DNA of 34,033 bases. Source: Candidatus Methanimicrococcus odontotermitis. Lineage in GTDB: Archaea; Halobacteriota; Methanosarcinia; Methanosarcinales; Methanosarcinaceae. A model generated the notes under the pieces. That model saw only the letters and a program-made list of their open reading frames with translations, had not been told where the DNA came from and did not search any database. Below are positions 1 through 8,331 of the stretch, in pieces (positions within the stretch are counted from its first letter, which is position 1; each line of letters begins with the position of its first letter). The DNA is taken from NCBI GenBank assembly GCA_031286065.1, contig JAITUZ010000019.1:1-34033 (forward strand), read 5' to 3'. Position numbers and translations under genes: made by a program.

Positions 1-855
1 ACGAACCCGAACTTTTCAATGTCGGCGGAATATCTCGATATAAAACCGTCATTAGTTGACTTCGTGAACCATTGCCGGAATCAAAACCTTTCTTACTCGG
101 CGACAAAAACAAAATTCACGGCTCTGAACAACTATTTTACTTTTTTAATGGACGAAGGTGCCATTAACATCAATCCCGTTCTTCAATTTCGTTCCCGTTA
201 CGTCAGAACTTACAAATCGCCCGATACGCGCGACATAATCGAACTGACGACACAAGATATAGAAACGCTGTTAAAAGTTGCAAATAACCCACTTTTTGAA
301 GCTGTTATTATCCTGTCCGCCCTCACGGGATTAAGAAGGGCGGAATTAACCGCGCTGAATATCGAAAATATTGATTTTGAAAACAGATTAATTTTTGTAA
401 ATCCGCACCCGAAACGGACAAACTTAAGAATTCCGTTTTCGGAAGACGTTTTTTATTATCTCGACCGCTATTTAAAAATCAGAACAGAATAGCAGCCGAT
501 AAAAGACAAAACGGATCCGTTTTTCTTAACTGAAACCTGCCGCCCGTCACGGCTGAAAGGTGAACGAATCAGAATCAACCTGCAGCGGATAGGCATCCGC
601 GCCGGACTCCACAACCCAAAGCCGGACGCAAGACAGCATGAAAAACTGATACCGCACGCCTTCAGGCACTTTTTCACAACCCAGCTGAGAGAGGCCGGCG
701 CACCGGTCGACATCGTCTCAGAACTCAGAGGCGACCAGCGCCGATTATCTCAAGACACGTATTATAAAATCAGCTTAGAACGTCTGACACGTGAATATAA
801 TACGTTTATACCCCGTCTAAACATCCGAAAACAGCCTACACTAACAGATTTTTAA
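1..855 (+). CDS. XerA-like tyrosine recombinase/integrase with in-frame TAG (5' end outside window)
   Basis: Site-specific DNA recombinase of the tyrosine family. The frame is open from base 1 and the first ATG is at 19, so the true start may lie upstream. Counting from that ATG, residues 10-65 form a SAM-like N-terminal domain and the catalytic domain follows. Visible catalytic residues are R106 in TGLRRAEL, K132, H213 and R216 in PHAFRH, the archaeal ELRGD motif near 235-239, and nucleophile Y248 nine residues later. The only interruption is TAG at 490-492 (codon 158). Beyond it the same frame runs without a break to TAA at 853-855 and carries the HxxR and tyrosine motifs. Either the TAG is decoded, as pyrrolysine in Methanosarcinales, or it is a single nonsense mutation. 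Termination there would give an inactive protein. It is convergent with the next gene, 24 bp away. Confidence 0.85.
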
Positions 856-879
856 AAATAAAAAGGAGATGAGCCCCAA

Positions 880-2508
880 TCACACCTTTAAAGCCTCAAG
901 CGTAATTTGAACATTTTTATGGAAAACATTATCATCAATTCTAATATTGACTTTATGTTCAATATCATGTTTAAAGATATCAGCATACTTCGTTAAAACA
1001 AGATTTAAATCTGTAAAATAAATCCCAATTAAGCTATAAGACAAGGTATCATCTAAAACTGTTGATTTTTTAGACATCTTCAAGAATTTTCCAGTTTTTT
1101 CTGAGATCGTCCTCAAATCTTTTAACTCAAATAAAGATAAAAATTGTTGTTTATGTTCAGATAAATTTTCAGACAAAAACTCATTAAATAAATTTTCAAA
1201 TACTATTTTGTTTTCGGTCGCTTCTGTAGTTTTTTCTGCAAATATGTTGTAATTTAATATCCGATAATATATAGAATGCACTAAGAAAACAGCATAATGA
1301 GGATTAGTTTCTAACTTTTTTACTGAAAGCGGGAAACTAGAACATAAAGATTCAATCCATTTTATAATTTCTTTAGCTGAAAAGAAAATGTCTGGATTAT
1401 TATCATTGAATTGACAAAAGGAACTATAGAGTTCAGGATAATACACTTCAAAAAGACTCAATAAATCAATTTTACTAGAACATAATGGAGGCACTATAGT
1501 TTTAAATATCTCTTTTTTTTCATTTCGATATACAAATTTATTTAAAGTTAGATTGATACTTTCGTCGACCTCACAAAAATCAACCACATTAAATGTATGT
1601 CTTTCAGACCCTTTAATACTAACAGAACCACCTGAAAGAATATTAATGGTTTCATAATATTTTTCAGTGAGATGGGGTTTCTCAAAATCAAAATGTTTAT
1701 GTCCATGTAAAATCGTTTTAACATGTATTTCTTGTAAGAAATCACTGAATTCAGTATAATTTTGTATAAATCCAGTACCCCCATACTCTTTTAAAATTTC
1801 AGGAAACAAATAGAAATGATGGTGAAATAAAGCAATAACATTGAAGTCTTTAAAATCATCTGATATTTTTCTTTTTATTTCCATCATTTGTTCAGAAGAA
1901 ACATAAGCATAATCGAAATAATCATTATGTTTCATTGATTTTAAAATCTCAATAATATTATCCTTATTATATCCATACTCATCTAAAGTATTATTATCCA
2001 AGTATTTTTCAAATCGTGAAATACAATCATCACCAAAAACATTTCTTTTTTCGATTTGACATGTATTAAAACCTACAAAAAGAATTTTAGATTCAGGATA
2101 GGGTTTTAAAATTGAAAAATTACTTAAACAGAAATCAGGCATGTTACCATAAAATTTAGTTAAAAACTCCTCATATTTTACAAATTGATTTTCAGAACAA
2201 TCATCACGAATTAAATCATGATTTCCCGGAATGAAAAGAAAATCTTCCTTTACTAATTGATTTAATATAATTTTTGAGGAGTTGATTAACTCCAATAATT
2301 TTACAAAAAAATCAACAGCTTCTTTAATTATTTCAGGGTTATGTTCAACTTTTCCATCGAAAATATCTCCTGTAACAACAATTGAATCTAAAGAGATAAA
2401 CTGTTGATTTTCAATATCGTTAACAATTTGATAAGCAATTTCATTAAGCGGTTTGTATGTATTACCAATATGCAAATCAGACAAATGTAAAACTCTAAAA
2501 ACCATCAT
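880..2508 (-). CDS. Calcineurin-like metallophosphoesterase with helical C-terminal region
   Basis: A 542-residue protein. The N-terminal 300 residues carry a complete set of metallophosphoesterase metal ligands: DLH near residue 11, GDIFDG near 47, GNHD near 115, HHH near 230, and GHKH near 268. The fold hydrolyses phosphoesters using two metal ions; the substrate cannot be told from sequence. The last 240 residues are rich in Leu, Phe, Lys and Asn and match no domain I recognise. Two ATG codons begin the frame and a GGGGAT site lies just upstream. The gene is visibly far richer in A and T than mcm next door and sits between an integrase and a housekeeping operon, which suggests recent transfer. 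A defence or nucleic-acid processing role is possible but not shown. Confidence 0.85.
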   Translation of the reverse strand: MMVFRVLHLSDLHIGNTYKPLNEIAYQIVNDIENQQFISLDSIVVTGDIFDGKVEHNPEIIKEAVDFFVKLLELINSSKIILNQLVKEDFLFIPGNHDLIRDDCSENQFVKYEEFLTKFYGNMPDFCLSNFSILKPYPESKILFVGFNTCQIEKRNVFGDDCISRFEKYLDNNTLDEYGYNKDNIIEILKSMKHNDYFDYAYVSSEQMMEIKRKISDDFKDFNVIALFHHHFYLFPEILKEYGGTGFIQNYTEFSDFLQEIHVKTILHGHKHFDFEKPHLTEKYYETINILSGGSVSIKGSERHTFNVVDFCEVDESINLTLNKFVYRNEKKEIFKTIVPPLCSSKIDLLSLFEVYYPELYSSFCQFNDNNPDIFFSAKEIIKWIESLCSSFPLSVKKLETNPHYAVFLVHSIYYRILNYNIFAEKTTEATENKIVFENLFNEFLSENLSEHKQQFLSLFELKDLRTISEKTGKFLKMSKKSTVLDDTLSYSLIGIYFTDLNLVLTKYADIFKHDIEHKVNIRIDDNVFHKNVQITLEALKV

Positions 2509-2654
2509 AAATCCCCGAAATTAAAAGAAAATAGAATTAAAAATATATAAAATATTTTGTAAATTTGAGAAGAAAATTTAAAAAGGTTTATCATAGGATT
2601 GAAACATTTACTTCTTTCCAATTGATTTTAATTTTCTGAAACACGGGTGGCATT
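2509..2654. promoter_or_regulatory. Divergent promoter region for the phosphoesterase and mcm
   Basis: AT-rich spacer between two divergent genes. A TATA-like run at 2543-2556 is suitably placed for the minus-strand phosphoesterase, and one at 2577-2586 is suitable for mcm. The mcm start at 2655 is preceded by a GGGTGG ribosome binding site at 2645-2650. Assignments rest on position and composition only. Confidence 0.4.
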
Positions 2655-4757
2655 ATGGTCGTTGACGAAAAATGGAATAAAAAATTAAAAAACTTTCTCA
2701 AACGGTATCATCAGGATGATGTTTTAGAATTGGCGAACAGCTATCCCGACAAGCGCAGCCTGATTGTTAATTATGATAAGCTGGAAGTTTTTGACCGCGA
2801 TATCGCCCGCGACTTGATGGAAGACCCTGAGTCGGTGATTCAGTCCTTAGAATTCGCGCTCAAAGATATGGATTTGCCGCTTTCTAAAAAACTGGATAAC
2901 GCGCATGTCCGCGTCATTAATATTCCAAACCGCATTCCGATTCGTGATTTGAGAAGCAAGCACCTCTCCAAATTTGTCGCAATCGAAGGCATGATCCGCA
3001 GAGCGACAGAAGTCCGCCCGCGCATTACAAAAGCGGCATATAAATGCATGCGGTGTGACACGATTACTTATGTGGAACAGCCCGGAAACAAACTGGATGA
3101 ACCGTATTCCGGCTGTGAAAATGAAAACTGCGGCAAGCGCGGGCCGTTTAAACTCATCGTCGAGCAATCCGAATTCATTGATTCTCAGAAAGGACAAATT
3201 CAGGAATCGCCGGAAAGTCTCAAAGGCGGCTCAAACCCCCAAAGCATTGAAATCAATTTCAATGATGATTTGACGGGACAAATATATCCGGGTGACCGCG
3301 TGATTGTAAACGGCATTCTGCGTTCCGTTCCACGCGCGCTCCGCGAAGGAAAATCCACATTTTATGATTTGGTTTTGGATGCCAACTCTATTGAACGCCT
3401 GGACCAGGAATATGATGAGCTGAACATCACCGCCGAAGAAGAGCAGCAGATTTTAGAGCTCAGCCGCGACCCCGGCATTTACGATAAAATTGTCGCGTCC
3501 ATCGCGCCGACGATTTACGGCAACGAGAATGTGAAACGGGCATTGATGTACCAGCTTTTTTCAGGCGTTGTCAAGCAATTTCCGGACGGAACGAGAACAA
3601 GAGGAGATATTCACGTGATTCTTGTCGGCGATCCGGGTGTCGCGAAAAGTCAGTTATTGAGATACATCGTCAAACTTTCCCCTCGCGGCGTGTTCGCATC
3701 CGGAAAGAGCGCGTCGGCAAGCGGTCTGACGGCCGCCGCTGTCCGCGACGATCTCGGCGACGGGCGCTGGACAATTGAAGGCGGCGCGCTTGTTATGGCG
3801 GATATGGGTATTGCGGCCGTTGATGAAATGGACAAAATGCGCGATGAAGACAAAAGTTCGCTTCACGAAGCCATGGAACAGCAAACCATCAGCATCGCCA
3901 AAGCCGGTATTATCGCGACTTTAAAATCCAGATGCGCGCTTCTCGGCGCGGCCAATCCTGTTTACGGCCGCTTCAACCGCTATGAAAGTCTGGCCGATCA
4001 AATAGATATGCCGCCGGCGCTGCTGTCTCGTTTTGACTTGATTTTTCTGTTACTGGACGTTCCCCAAAGCGAAATGGATAACAAAATCGCCGGCCACGTC
4101 ATTCAAACGCATTTTGCCGGCGAATTGATGCAGCACAAAATCAATATTTCATCTTCCGGCATCACACAGGAATACATCGACTCCCAGATGGAAAATATCA
4201 TTCCCGAAATCGATCCGGAACTGCTTCGAAAATATGTCGCGTATTCCAGAAGAAATGTCTATCCGATAATGGACGAAGACGCCCGGATGCATCTGAGTGA
4301 CTTTTATACCAGCCTTAGAAAACAGGGTGAAGGCAAAAACACACCTGTTCCCGTCACAGCGCGTCAGCTGGAAGCGCTGATCAGATTAGCCGAAGCCAGC
4401 GCCCGTGTCCGCCTCAGCAACCGCGTAACGATGGACGACGCTCGCCGAACGACAGATATTACAATGGAATGTCTGAAAAATGTCGGCATCGACCCGTCGA
4501 CAGGAATGCTGGATGCGGACATTATCATGTCCGGCATCAGCAAATCTCAGCGCGACAAGATCGAAATCGTCAAAGATATCATCAAAATCATATCCGAAAG
4601 AAGCGAAGGGCATAAAGCGCCGCGCAAAGAAGTTTACGCCGAAGCTGAAAAATCGGGCATCGCCGGGGATGAACTGGATGTTTATATCGAAAAAATGCGC
4701 AAGAAAGGCGATATTTCCGAACCGGACAAAGACCATATAAAATGGATTTCACGTTAA
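2655..4757 (+). CDS. mcm: Replicative DNA helicase MCM
   Basis: Hexameric 3'-5' DNA helicase that unwinds the replication fork with GINS and GAN/Cdc45. The 700-residue length is normal for Methanosarcinales. The N-terminal DNA-binding region has a zinc site (C131, C134, C154, C159). The AAA+ core shows Walker A GDPGVAKS at 325-332, Walker B with D390-E391, sensor 1 in GAANP at 431-435 and the arginine finger R459 in SRFD. The last 80 residues look like the usual winged helix. No intein is present. A GGTGG ribosome binding site supports ATG at 2655. DUF424 follows after 27 bp, so the two are probably cotranscribed. The GINS and primase genes that act with it are about 23 kb away in this window. 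Confidence 0.98.
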   Translation: MVVDEKWNKKLKNFLKRYHQDDVLELANSYPDKRSLIVNYDKLEVFDRDIARDLMEDPESVIQSLEFALKDMDLPLSKKLDNAHVRVINIPNRIPIRDLRSKHLSKFVAIEGMIRRATEVRPRITKAAYKCMRCDTITYVEQPGNKLDEPYSGCENENCGKRGPFKLIVEQSEFIDSQKGQIQESPESLKGGSNPQSIEINFNDDLTGQIYPGDRVIVNGILRSVPRALREGKSTFYDLVLDANSIERLDQEYDELNITAEEEQQILELSRDPGIYDKIVASIAPTIYGNENVKRALMYQLFSGVVKQFPDGTRTRGDIHVILVGDPGVAKSQLLRYIVKLSPRGVFASGKSASASGLTAAAVRDDLGDGRWTIEGGALVMADMGIAAVDEMDKMRDEDKSSLHEAMEQQTISIAKAGIIATLKSRCALLGAANPVYGRFNRYESLADQIDMPPALLSRFDLIFLLLDVPQSEMDNKIAGHVIQTHFAGELMQHKINISSSGITQEYIDSQMENIIPEIDPELLRKYVAYSRRNVYPIMDEDARMHLSDFYTSLRKQGEGKNTPVPVTARQLEALIRLAEASARVRLSNRVTMDDARRTTDITMECLKNVGIDPSTGMLDADIIMSGISKSQRDKIEIVKDIIKIISERSEGHKAPRKEVYAEAEKSGIAGDELDVYIEKMRKKGDISEPDKDHIKWISR

Positions 4758-4784
4758 TCATATCAAAAGCGCAGAGAACAAAAC

Positions 4785-5075
4785 ATGTACGTTAAAACTT
4801 ACAAAACCGACAAACATTTCATGGTAGCCGCCTGCGATAAAGAGCTGGTCGGACAAACGCTCAAAAACGAGACATGCGAAATCAAAGTAAACGCGTCGTT
4901 TTATCAAGGAGAAGAAACGACGGAAGACATACTGGAGGACCTTTTGTCACGGGCGACAACAGCGAACCTGATCGGACAAAAAGCAGTATCTTGCGCGGTT
5001 TCGTGCGGACTGGTCGACCAAAAATCAGTGATTTATTTTGATAAAATTCCGCATGCGTTGTATTTTACCTTGTAA
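4785..5075 (+). CDS. DUF424 family protein
   Basis: A 96-residue archaeal protein of family DUF424, recognised by its opening MYVKTYKTDK, the central SFYQGEE and the ATTANLIGQKAVSCAVSCGLVD segment. Its function has not been established as far as I know. No signal peptide, membrane helix or metal-binding motif is visible. It lies 27 bp downstream of mcm on the same strand and is probably in that operon. A T-rich stretch near 5140 may end the transcript. Confidence 0.88.
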   Translation: MYVKTYKTDKHFMVAACDKELVGQTLKNETCEIKVNASFYQGEETTEDILEDLLSRATTANLIGQKAVSCAVSCGLVDQKSVIYFDKIPHALYFTL

Positions 5076-5308
5076 AACAGTCAAAGCATTTAAATAATTC
5101 AAATCGAATCATACTCAAAAAAAATGAAAGAGAACATCTGTTTTTTTGAAAAGCGGCACTCGTTTTTCAAGAATTTTCGATCGAACGCTTTTATATTTAT
5201 GACATAACTTTCAAGAACAGTGAATTAAAACTACGAATAAAGACACAGGCGCCCGCTGATAACGCGCCCGTCGTTTTTATAGAATGTTACCTTTTTTTGG
5301 GTGATAGT
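5076..5308 (+). promoter_or_regulatory. Spacer with promoter for the coiled-coil operon
   Basis: No gene is visible. A good TATA box (TTTTATATTTA) lies at 5189-5199, about 110 bp before the next start codon, implying a leader of roughly 90 nt. The leader ends in GGGTGAT, a strong ribosome binding site at 5299-5305. Confidence 0.5.
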
Positions 5309-5896
5309 GTGCAAACTGAAGAAATCAGAATTTTAGAACGAAATGAACTCATTTCTGCCGTTGTTGAAAAACATGAACGCTTAATTGCGGAATATCAGGC
5401 AGAATATGACGCGCTGACGACAACTTCCACGGCATTGGAAACGGAAATTGAAGATATAAAAAATCGCGTCACTGAGAATGAAGAAAAAACGGGCGTGTTT
5501 GATGAAAAAAAGCACCATTCCGGTCATGAAGCGGAAGAAGAATTAAAAAAATTAGACTTAAAGCAGATGGACACCGAAAAAATCGAAGCCGGAATTACCG
5601 CATTGTATTCGGATAAAATTTCCGATACAGCCGAAGAGCGAAAAGAAGTTTATGAAACACTGCGCTCAACTATCAATGAGGCGGAAGGCGGCGATAAAAC
5701 GTTGCTTTTAGCAAAAATTGACGCCGCGTATCAAGCCTACGTTGAAGAATACGGTTTAAAAGAAGCGATGGACATTGATAAAAAACTCCTGGCGGAAAAA
5801 CAAGGAGAAGTGACGGAAAACAAAAGAGCGGACTGGCTTTTCAAAAGAATCGACAGCCATAAAGAGTCCTTAGAATACTGGAAAGAAATGAAGTGA
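5309..5896 (+). CDS. Coiled-coil protein, first gene of a pair
   Basis: About 195 residues, nearly all charged (Glu, Lys, Asp) and predicted to be helical. Long heptad-like stretches run at residues 15-60 and 125-185. There are no catalytic motifs, cysteine clusters or membrane segments. I do not recognise the family. GTG at 5309 is chosen because GGTG lies five bases upstream; a TTG at 5297 in the same frame overlaps that ribosome binding site. The following coiled-coil gene starts 13 bp after the stop, so the two are very likely cotranscribed and may form a complex. A structural or scaffolding role is inference. Confidence 0.75.
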   Translation: MQTEEIRILERNELISAVVEKHERLIAEYQAEYDALTTTSTALETEIEDIKNRVTENEEKTGVFDEKKHHSGHEAEEELKKLDLKQMDTEKIEAGITALYSDKISDTAEERKEVYETLRSTINEAEGGDKTLLLAKIDAAYQAYVEEYGLKEAMDIDKKLLAEKQGEVTENKRADWLFKRIDSHKESLEYWKEMK

Positions 5897-5909
5897 GGAC
5901 TGAAAAAAA

Positions 5910-7067
5910 ATGACGGAAGAAAATATGACTTATACCGAAGAAAAGGTTGAGTTTGAAACTGAAACGGCTGAAACTGAAACAACTGAAGAGACAGAAACGG
6001 CTGAAACAGAAACAACTGCCGAAACAGAAATTTCCGAAAAGAAAATTTTCGAGGCGGATGAAATCGCCGCCGAGGAGAAGGCGGAAGCGGAAATCTTAAA
6101 AGAAAATAAAGAATCTGTCGAAAAGCGGTTGGAAGAGCTGAAGGCGGCTGTTGCCGACATGACGGAGCATGAAGCGAAAAATAAATCCAATCAGCTCAGA
6201 AACACGCTCGAACGGGATGAAAAAACGTTGAAAACCATATTCCGTGAATTAAAAAGCCAAAGAGCTGACGGCGATGAGCTAAAAGCCAAAAGAGACGAGC
6301 TGAACACGCAGGTTAGAGAAATTTCAAGAACCGCTCAGGAAAGCCGTTCCAAAAGAGACGCGGCGAATCAGAGAATCGCCGTTCTGAAAGCGGAAAGAAG
6401 CAAAGAAATGGAGCAATCCAAATCTAAATCTGATGAAATCAATCAGCTCAAAACCAAGAGAGATGAATATAATAAGATATCAAAAGGCACCTATGACACG
6501 CTGATGAAAAACTACAGCGAGAATTTAAGAAAATTCCTTGAAGATGACATCAATTTAGACCATGAGAAAAATCTGTTTGAACGTCTGACAGACCTCACGG
6601 AACGCGTCAAAGCGACAAAAGAAGCCAATGGTCTTCACGGCAAAATTCAGGAAATCTACAATGAAAACAAAGGCATGTACATAAAGAGTGACGAGCTTTC
6701 CGCCGAAATCAAGCAGCTTTCCGAAGAATCTCAGAAACATCATGTCGAAATGATTGAAATTTTCAGAAAAACGGACGAACTCCGAAAAGAAGCCGACGGC
6801 TATCATAAACGCCTCACCGAAAGATACGCTTTGATTAAGCCGACGACCGCTAAAATCGATCCGCTGAAGAAAAACATCGCTTTGACAAGAAGAGAACTCG
6901 ATATCTACTTGGACAGATTGAAAGATTTCCAAAATGAAAGAGATGAAAAGCACGTTGACAAAATCCACTCCACCGCCAAAGAAAAATTGAAGCAAAAAAG
7001 CCGCCTCAGTTTGGAAGACCTCGGGGCTTTGATTGAAAAAGGCGATATTGAATTTAACAAAGAGTAA
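5910..7067 (+). CDS. Long coiled-coil protein of the COG1340 type
   Basis: A 385-residue protein that is coiled coil from about residue 60 to the end, with repeated KRDELN-like blocks as in the archaeal coiled-coil family COG1340. Members are sometimes annotated as phosphoserine phosphatases, but no phosphatase motif is visible here. Residues 9-36 are a low-complexity run of Glu-Thr with ETETA/ETETT repeats, encoded by a short repetitive DNA tract. GAGGA 11-15 bases upstream supports the ATG. A perfect hairpin terminator follows the stop by 31 bp, so the gene closes the operon. Function unknown; an SMC-like structural role is only a guess. Confidence 0.8.
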   Translation: MTEENMTYTEEKVEFETETAETETTEETETAETETTAETEISEKKIFEADEIAAEEKAEAEILKENKESVEKRLEELKAAVADMTEHEAKNKSNQLRNTLERDEKTLKTIFRELKSQRADGDELKAKRDELNTQVREISRTAQESRSKRDAANQRIAVLKAERSKEMEQSKSKSDEINQLKTKRDEYNKISKGTYDTLMKNYSENLRKFLEDDINLDHEKNLFERLTDLTERVKATKEANGLHGKIQEIYNENKGMYIKSDELSAEIKQLSEESQKHHVEMIEIFRKTDELRKEADGYHKRLTERYALIKPTTAKIDPLKKNIALTRRELDIYLDRLKDFQNERDEKHVDKIHSTAKEKLKQKSRLSLEDLGALIEKGDIEFNKE

Positions 7068-7098
7068 TCGGAAGAGGTCAAATAAGCCAAACAACTGA

Positions 7099-7129
7099 AA
7101 AAAACGGAAAAATCATTTTTCCGTTTTTT
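7099..7129 (+). terminator. Hairpin terminator after the coiled-coil operon
   Basis: A perfect 14-bp inverted repeat (arms 7099-7112 and 7116-7129, 3-nt loop), core ACGGAAAAA/TTTTTCCGT, ending in a T run. A T-rich tract with repeated TTTCCTGTT follows to about 7210 and may add termination signal. Confidence 0.8.
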
Positions 7130-7422
7130 ATTTTCCTGTTCTTTACTTCTCTGTTTTTTTATTTCCTGTTTTATTATTTCCTGTTCTTTTATTTCCTGTC
7201 TTCTATTTTTCTTTAAATTCGGCGCGTAAGTTTTATCGGGAATATTGGAATGAATTATTGCCGTTAAATCCGGAAATAAAGAACGATTTTGTCAAAATCA
7301 TACCGCTTATTGCCTTCTCGGCGGCGTTTTACAAATCCGTGAAAATAAACCAAAAAAAGAATCAATTCGGAAAAGCAAATCAAAAAAGTGATTAAAAAAG
7401 AGATAAAGGAAGAGTGAAAGAA
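7130..7422. other. Intergenic: T-rich repeat tract, no convincing gene
   Basis: Bases 7130-7210 hold four to five imperfect copies of a TTTATTTCCTGTTCT-like unit. Bases 7211-7395 are open in one plus-strand frame without a start codon. No promoter or RNA gene is apparent. Confidence 0.5.
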
Positions 7423-7848
7423 TTACTCTTCCGCGGGTGCCGCGTCTTCTGCCGCGGGTTCTTCTTCCGGCTCAAGTCCGAGGAGTTTCTCAATGCTTTT
7501 GTCGCCGTAACCGACAATTTTCGCGTTGATTTGAGAAATGTCAGCGGAAATCTCGCCGCCGCGGATGAACTTTCTTCTTCTTTGGCCGTTGATCTTCGGG
7601 GTGAAACCGACACCGGTTGCGCCGAGGATTCTTCGTTTTGCGGGACCGGGGAGGTCTCCTTTCATGACGAAACCGCTTTTATCGGTGCCGCCCGTGATTT
7701 TCATTTGGTAGCCGGGAAGACCGATCATTGCGGCATCTAATTCCATGCCGATGGCTTTGCCGATCATATCTTTTTCCTTTGCCGCGTTGAATTCGATCTT
7801 GTAAGATTTACCTGTTTTCGGGTCCGCCAGGACCATTTTCATTACCAT
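7423..7848 (-). CDS. rps6e: 30S ribosomal protein S6e
   Basis: Archaeal/eukaryotic small-subunit protein eS6, 141 residues. Recognised from the opening [12 protein letters not shown], the central [24 protein letters not shown] and the [19 protein letters not shown] segment. The last 15 residues are an acidic Glu/Ala tail. ATG at 7848 has GGAG eight bases upstream. The gene stands alone between the coiled-coil operon terminator and a 480-bp spacer, so it is probably monocistronic. Confidence 0.97.
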   Translation of the reverse strand: MVMKMVLADPKTGKSYKIEFNAAKEKDMIGKAIGMELDAAMIGLPGYQMKITGGTDKSGFVMKGDLPGPAKRRILGATGVGFTPKINGQRRRKFIRGGEISADISQINAKIVGYGDKSIEKLLGLEPEEEPAAEDAAPAEE

Positions 7849-8331
7849 AGATATAACTCCGTATTAAAGTTTAGTTTAAATTTTCCTTTTGAATATGAAA
7901 AAACTATTCAAAACTGAAAGATAAGAATAAAATTGAGATGCTCAAAATCGAAAAGACGATGCGTCAAAATGAAACCCGAGCCGAAAAATCAGATCAAAGG
8001 AATCGACCGATCGTGTCCTGTTCGAAATGAACAAAATATTTGAGAAAATTATTCCGTCGTCGTGTAGACCTTAAAACGCGTCATCGTTTATAAATGTTAT
8101 TCGTCAACAGTCATTTTTCACGAATCACCCGGAATTCAGATTTTCAAATGCGGCAGCTGCGCAGAATACTTTTCCCGCGATATTTATCACAGTACGGATA
8201 TAGATCGGTTAGATAGAATCAAAACGGTTATTCAATCGGATGATCCTGACTTCTCAAATATAAAAATTTGTGTATTTATATTTCAACATCTCAATCCCGG
8301 ACTCGGGATTGAAATGTACCGAGTAAATAAG
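7849..8331. other. Intergenic spacer with orphan zinc-ribbon-like reading frame
   Basis: No secure gene. It should hold the S6e promoter near its left end. A plus-strand frame from 8068 to 8460 is open for 130 codons and contains a CGSC pair followed by EYFSRDIYH. It has no start codon before 8314 and no ribosome binding site, and it runs into the antisense of the next gene. It may be a decayed zinc-ribbon gene. Confidence 0.4.
8291..8312 (-). terminator. Hairpin downstream of the zinc-ribbon membrane protein gene
   Basis: A perfect 9-bp inverted repeat (TCAATCCCG at 8291-8299 and CGGGATTGA at 8304-8312, 4-nt loop), 19 bp past the stop of the minus-strand gene. It lacks a strong T run, so it could be a processing or stability element rather than a terminator. 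Confidence 0.4.

Noticed and set aside
468-713. Minus-strand frame of 81 codons under the integrase
   Set aside because: It is antisense to the conserved second half of the recombinase and has no independent support.
7216-7395. Open plus-strand frame of about 60 codons after the T-rich tract
   Set aside because: No start codon or ribosome binding site, and upstream it runs into low-complexity T-rich repeats.
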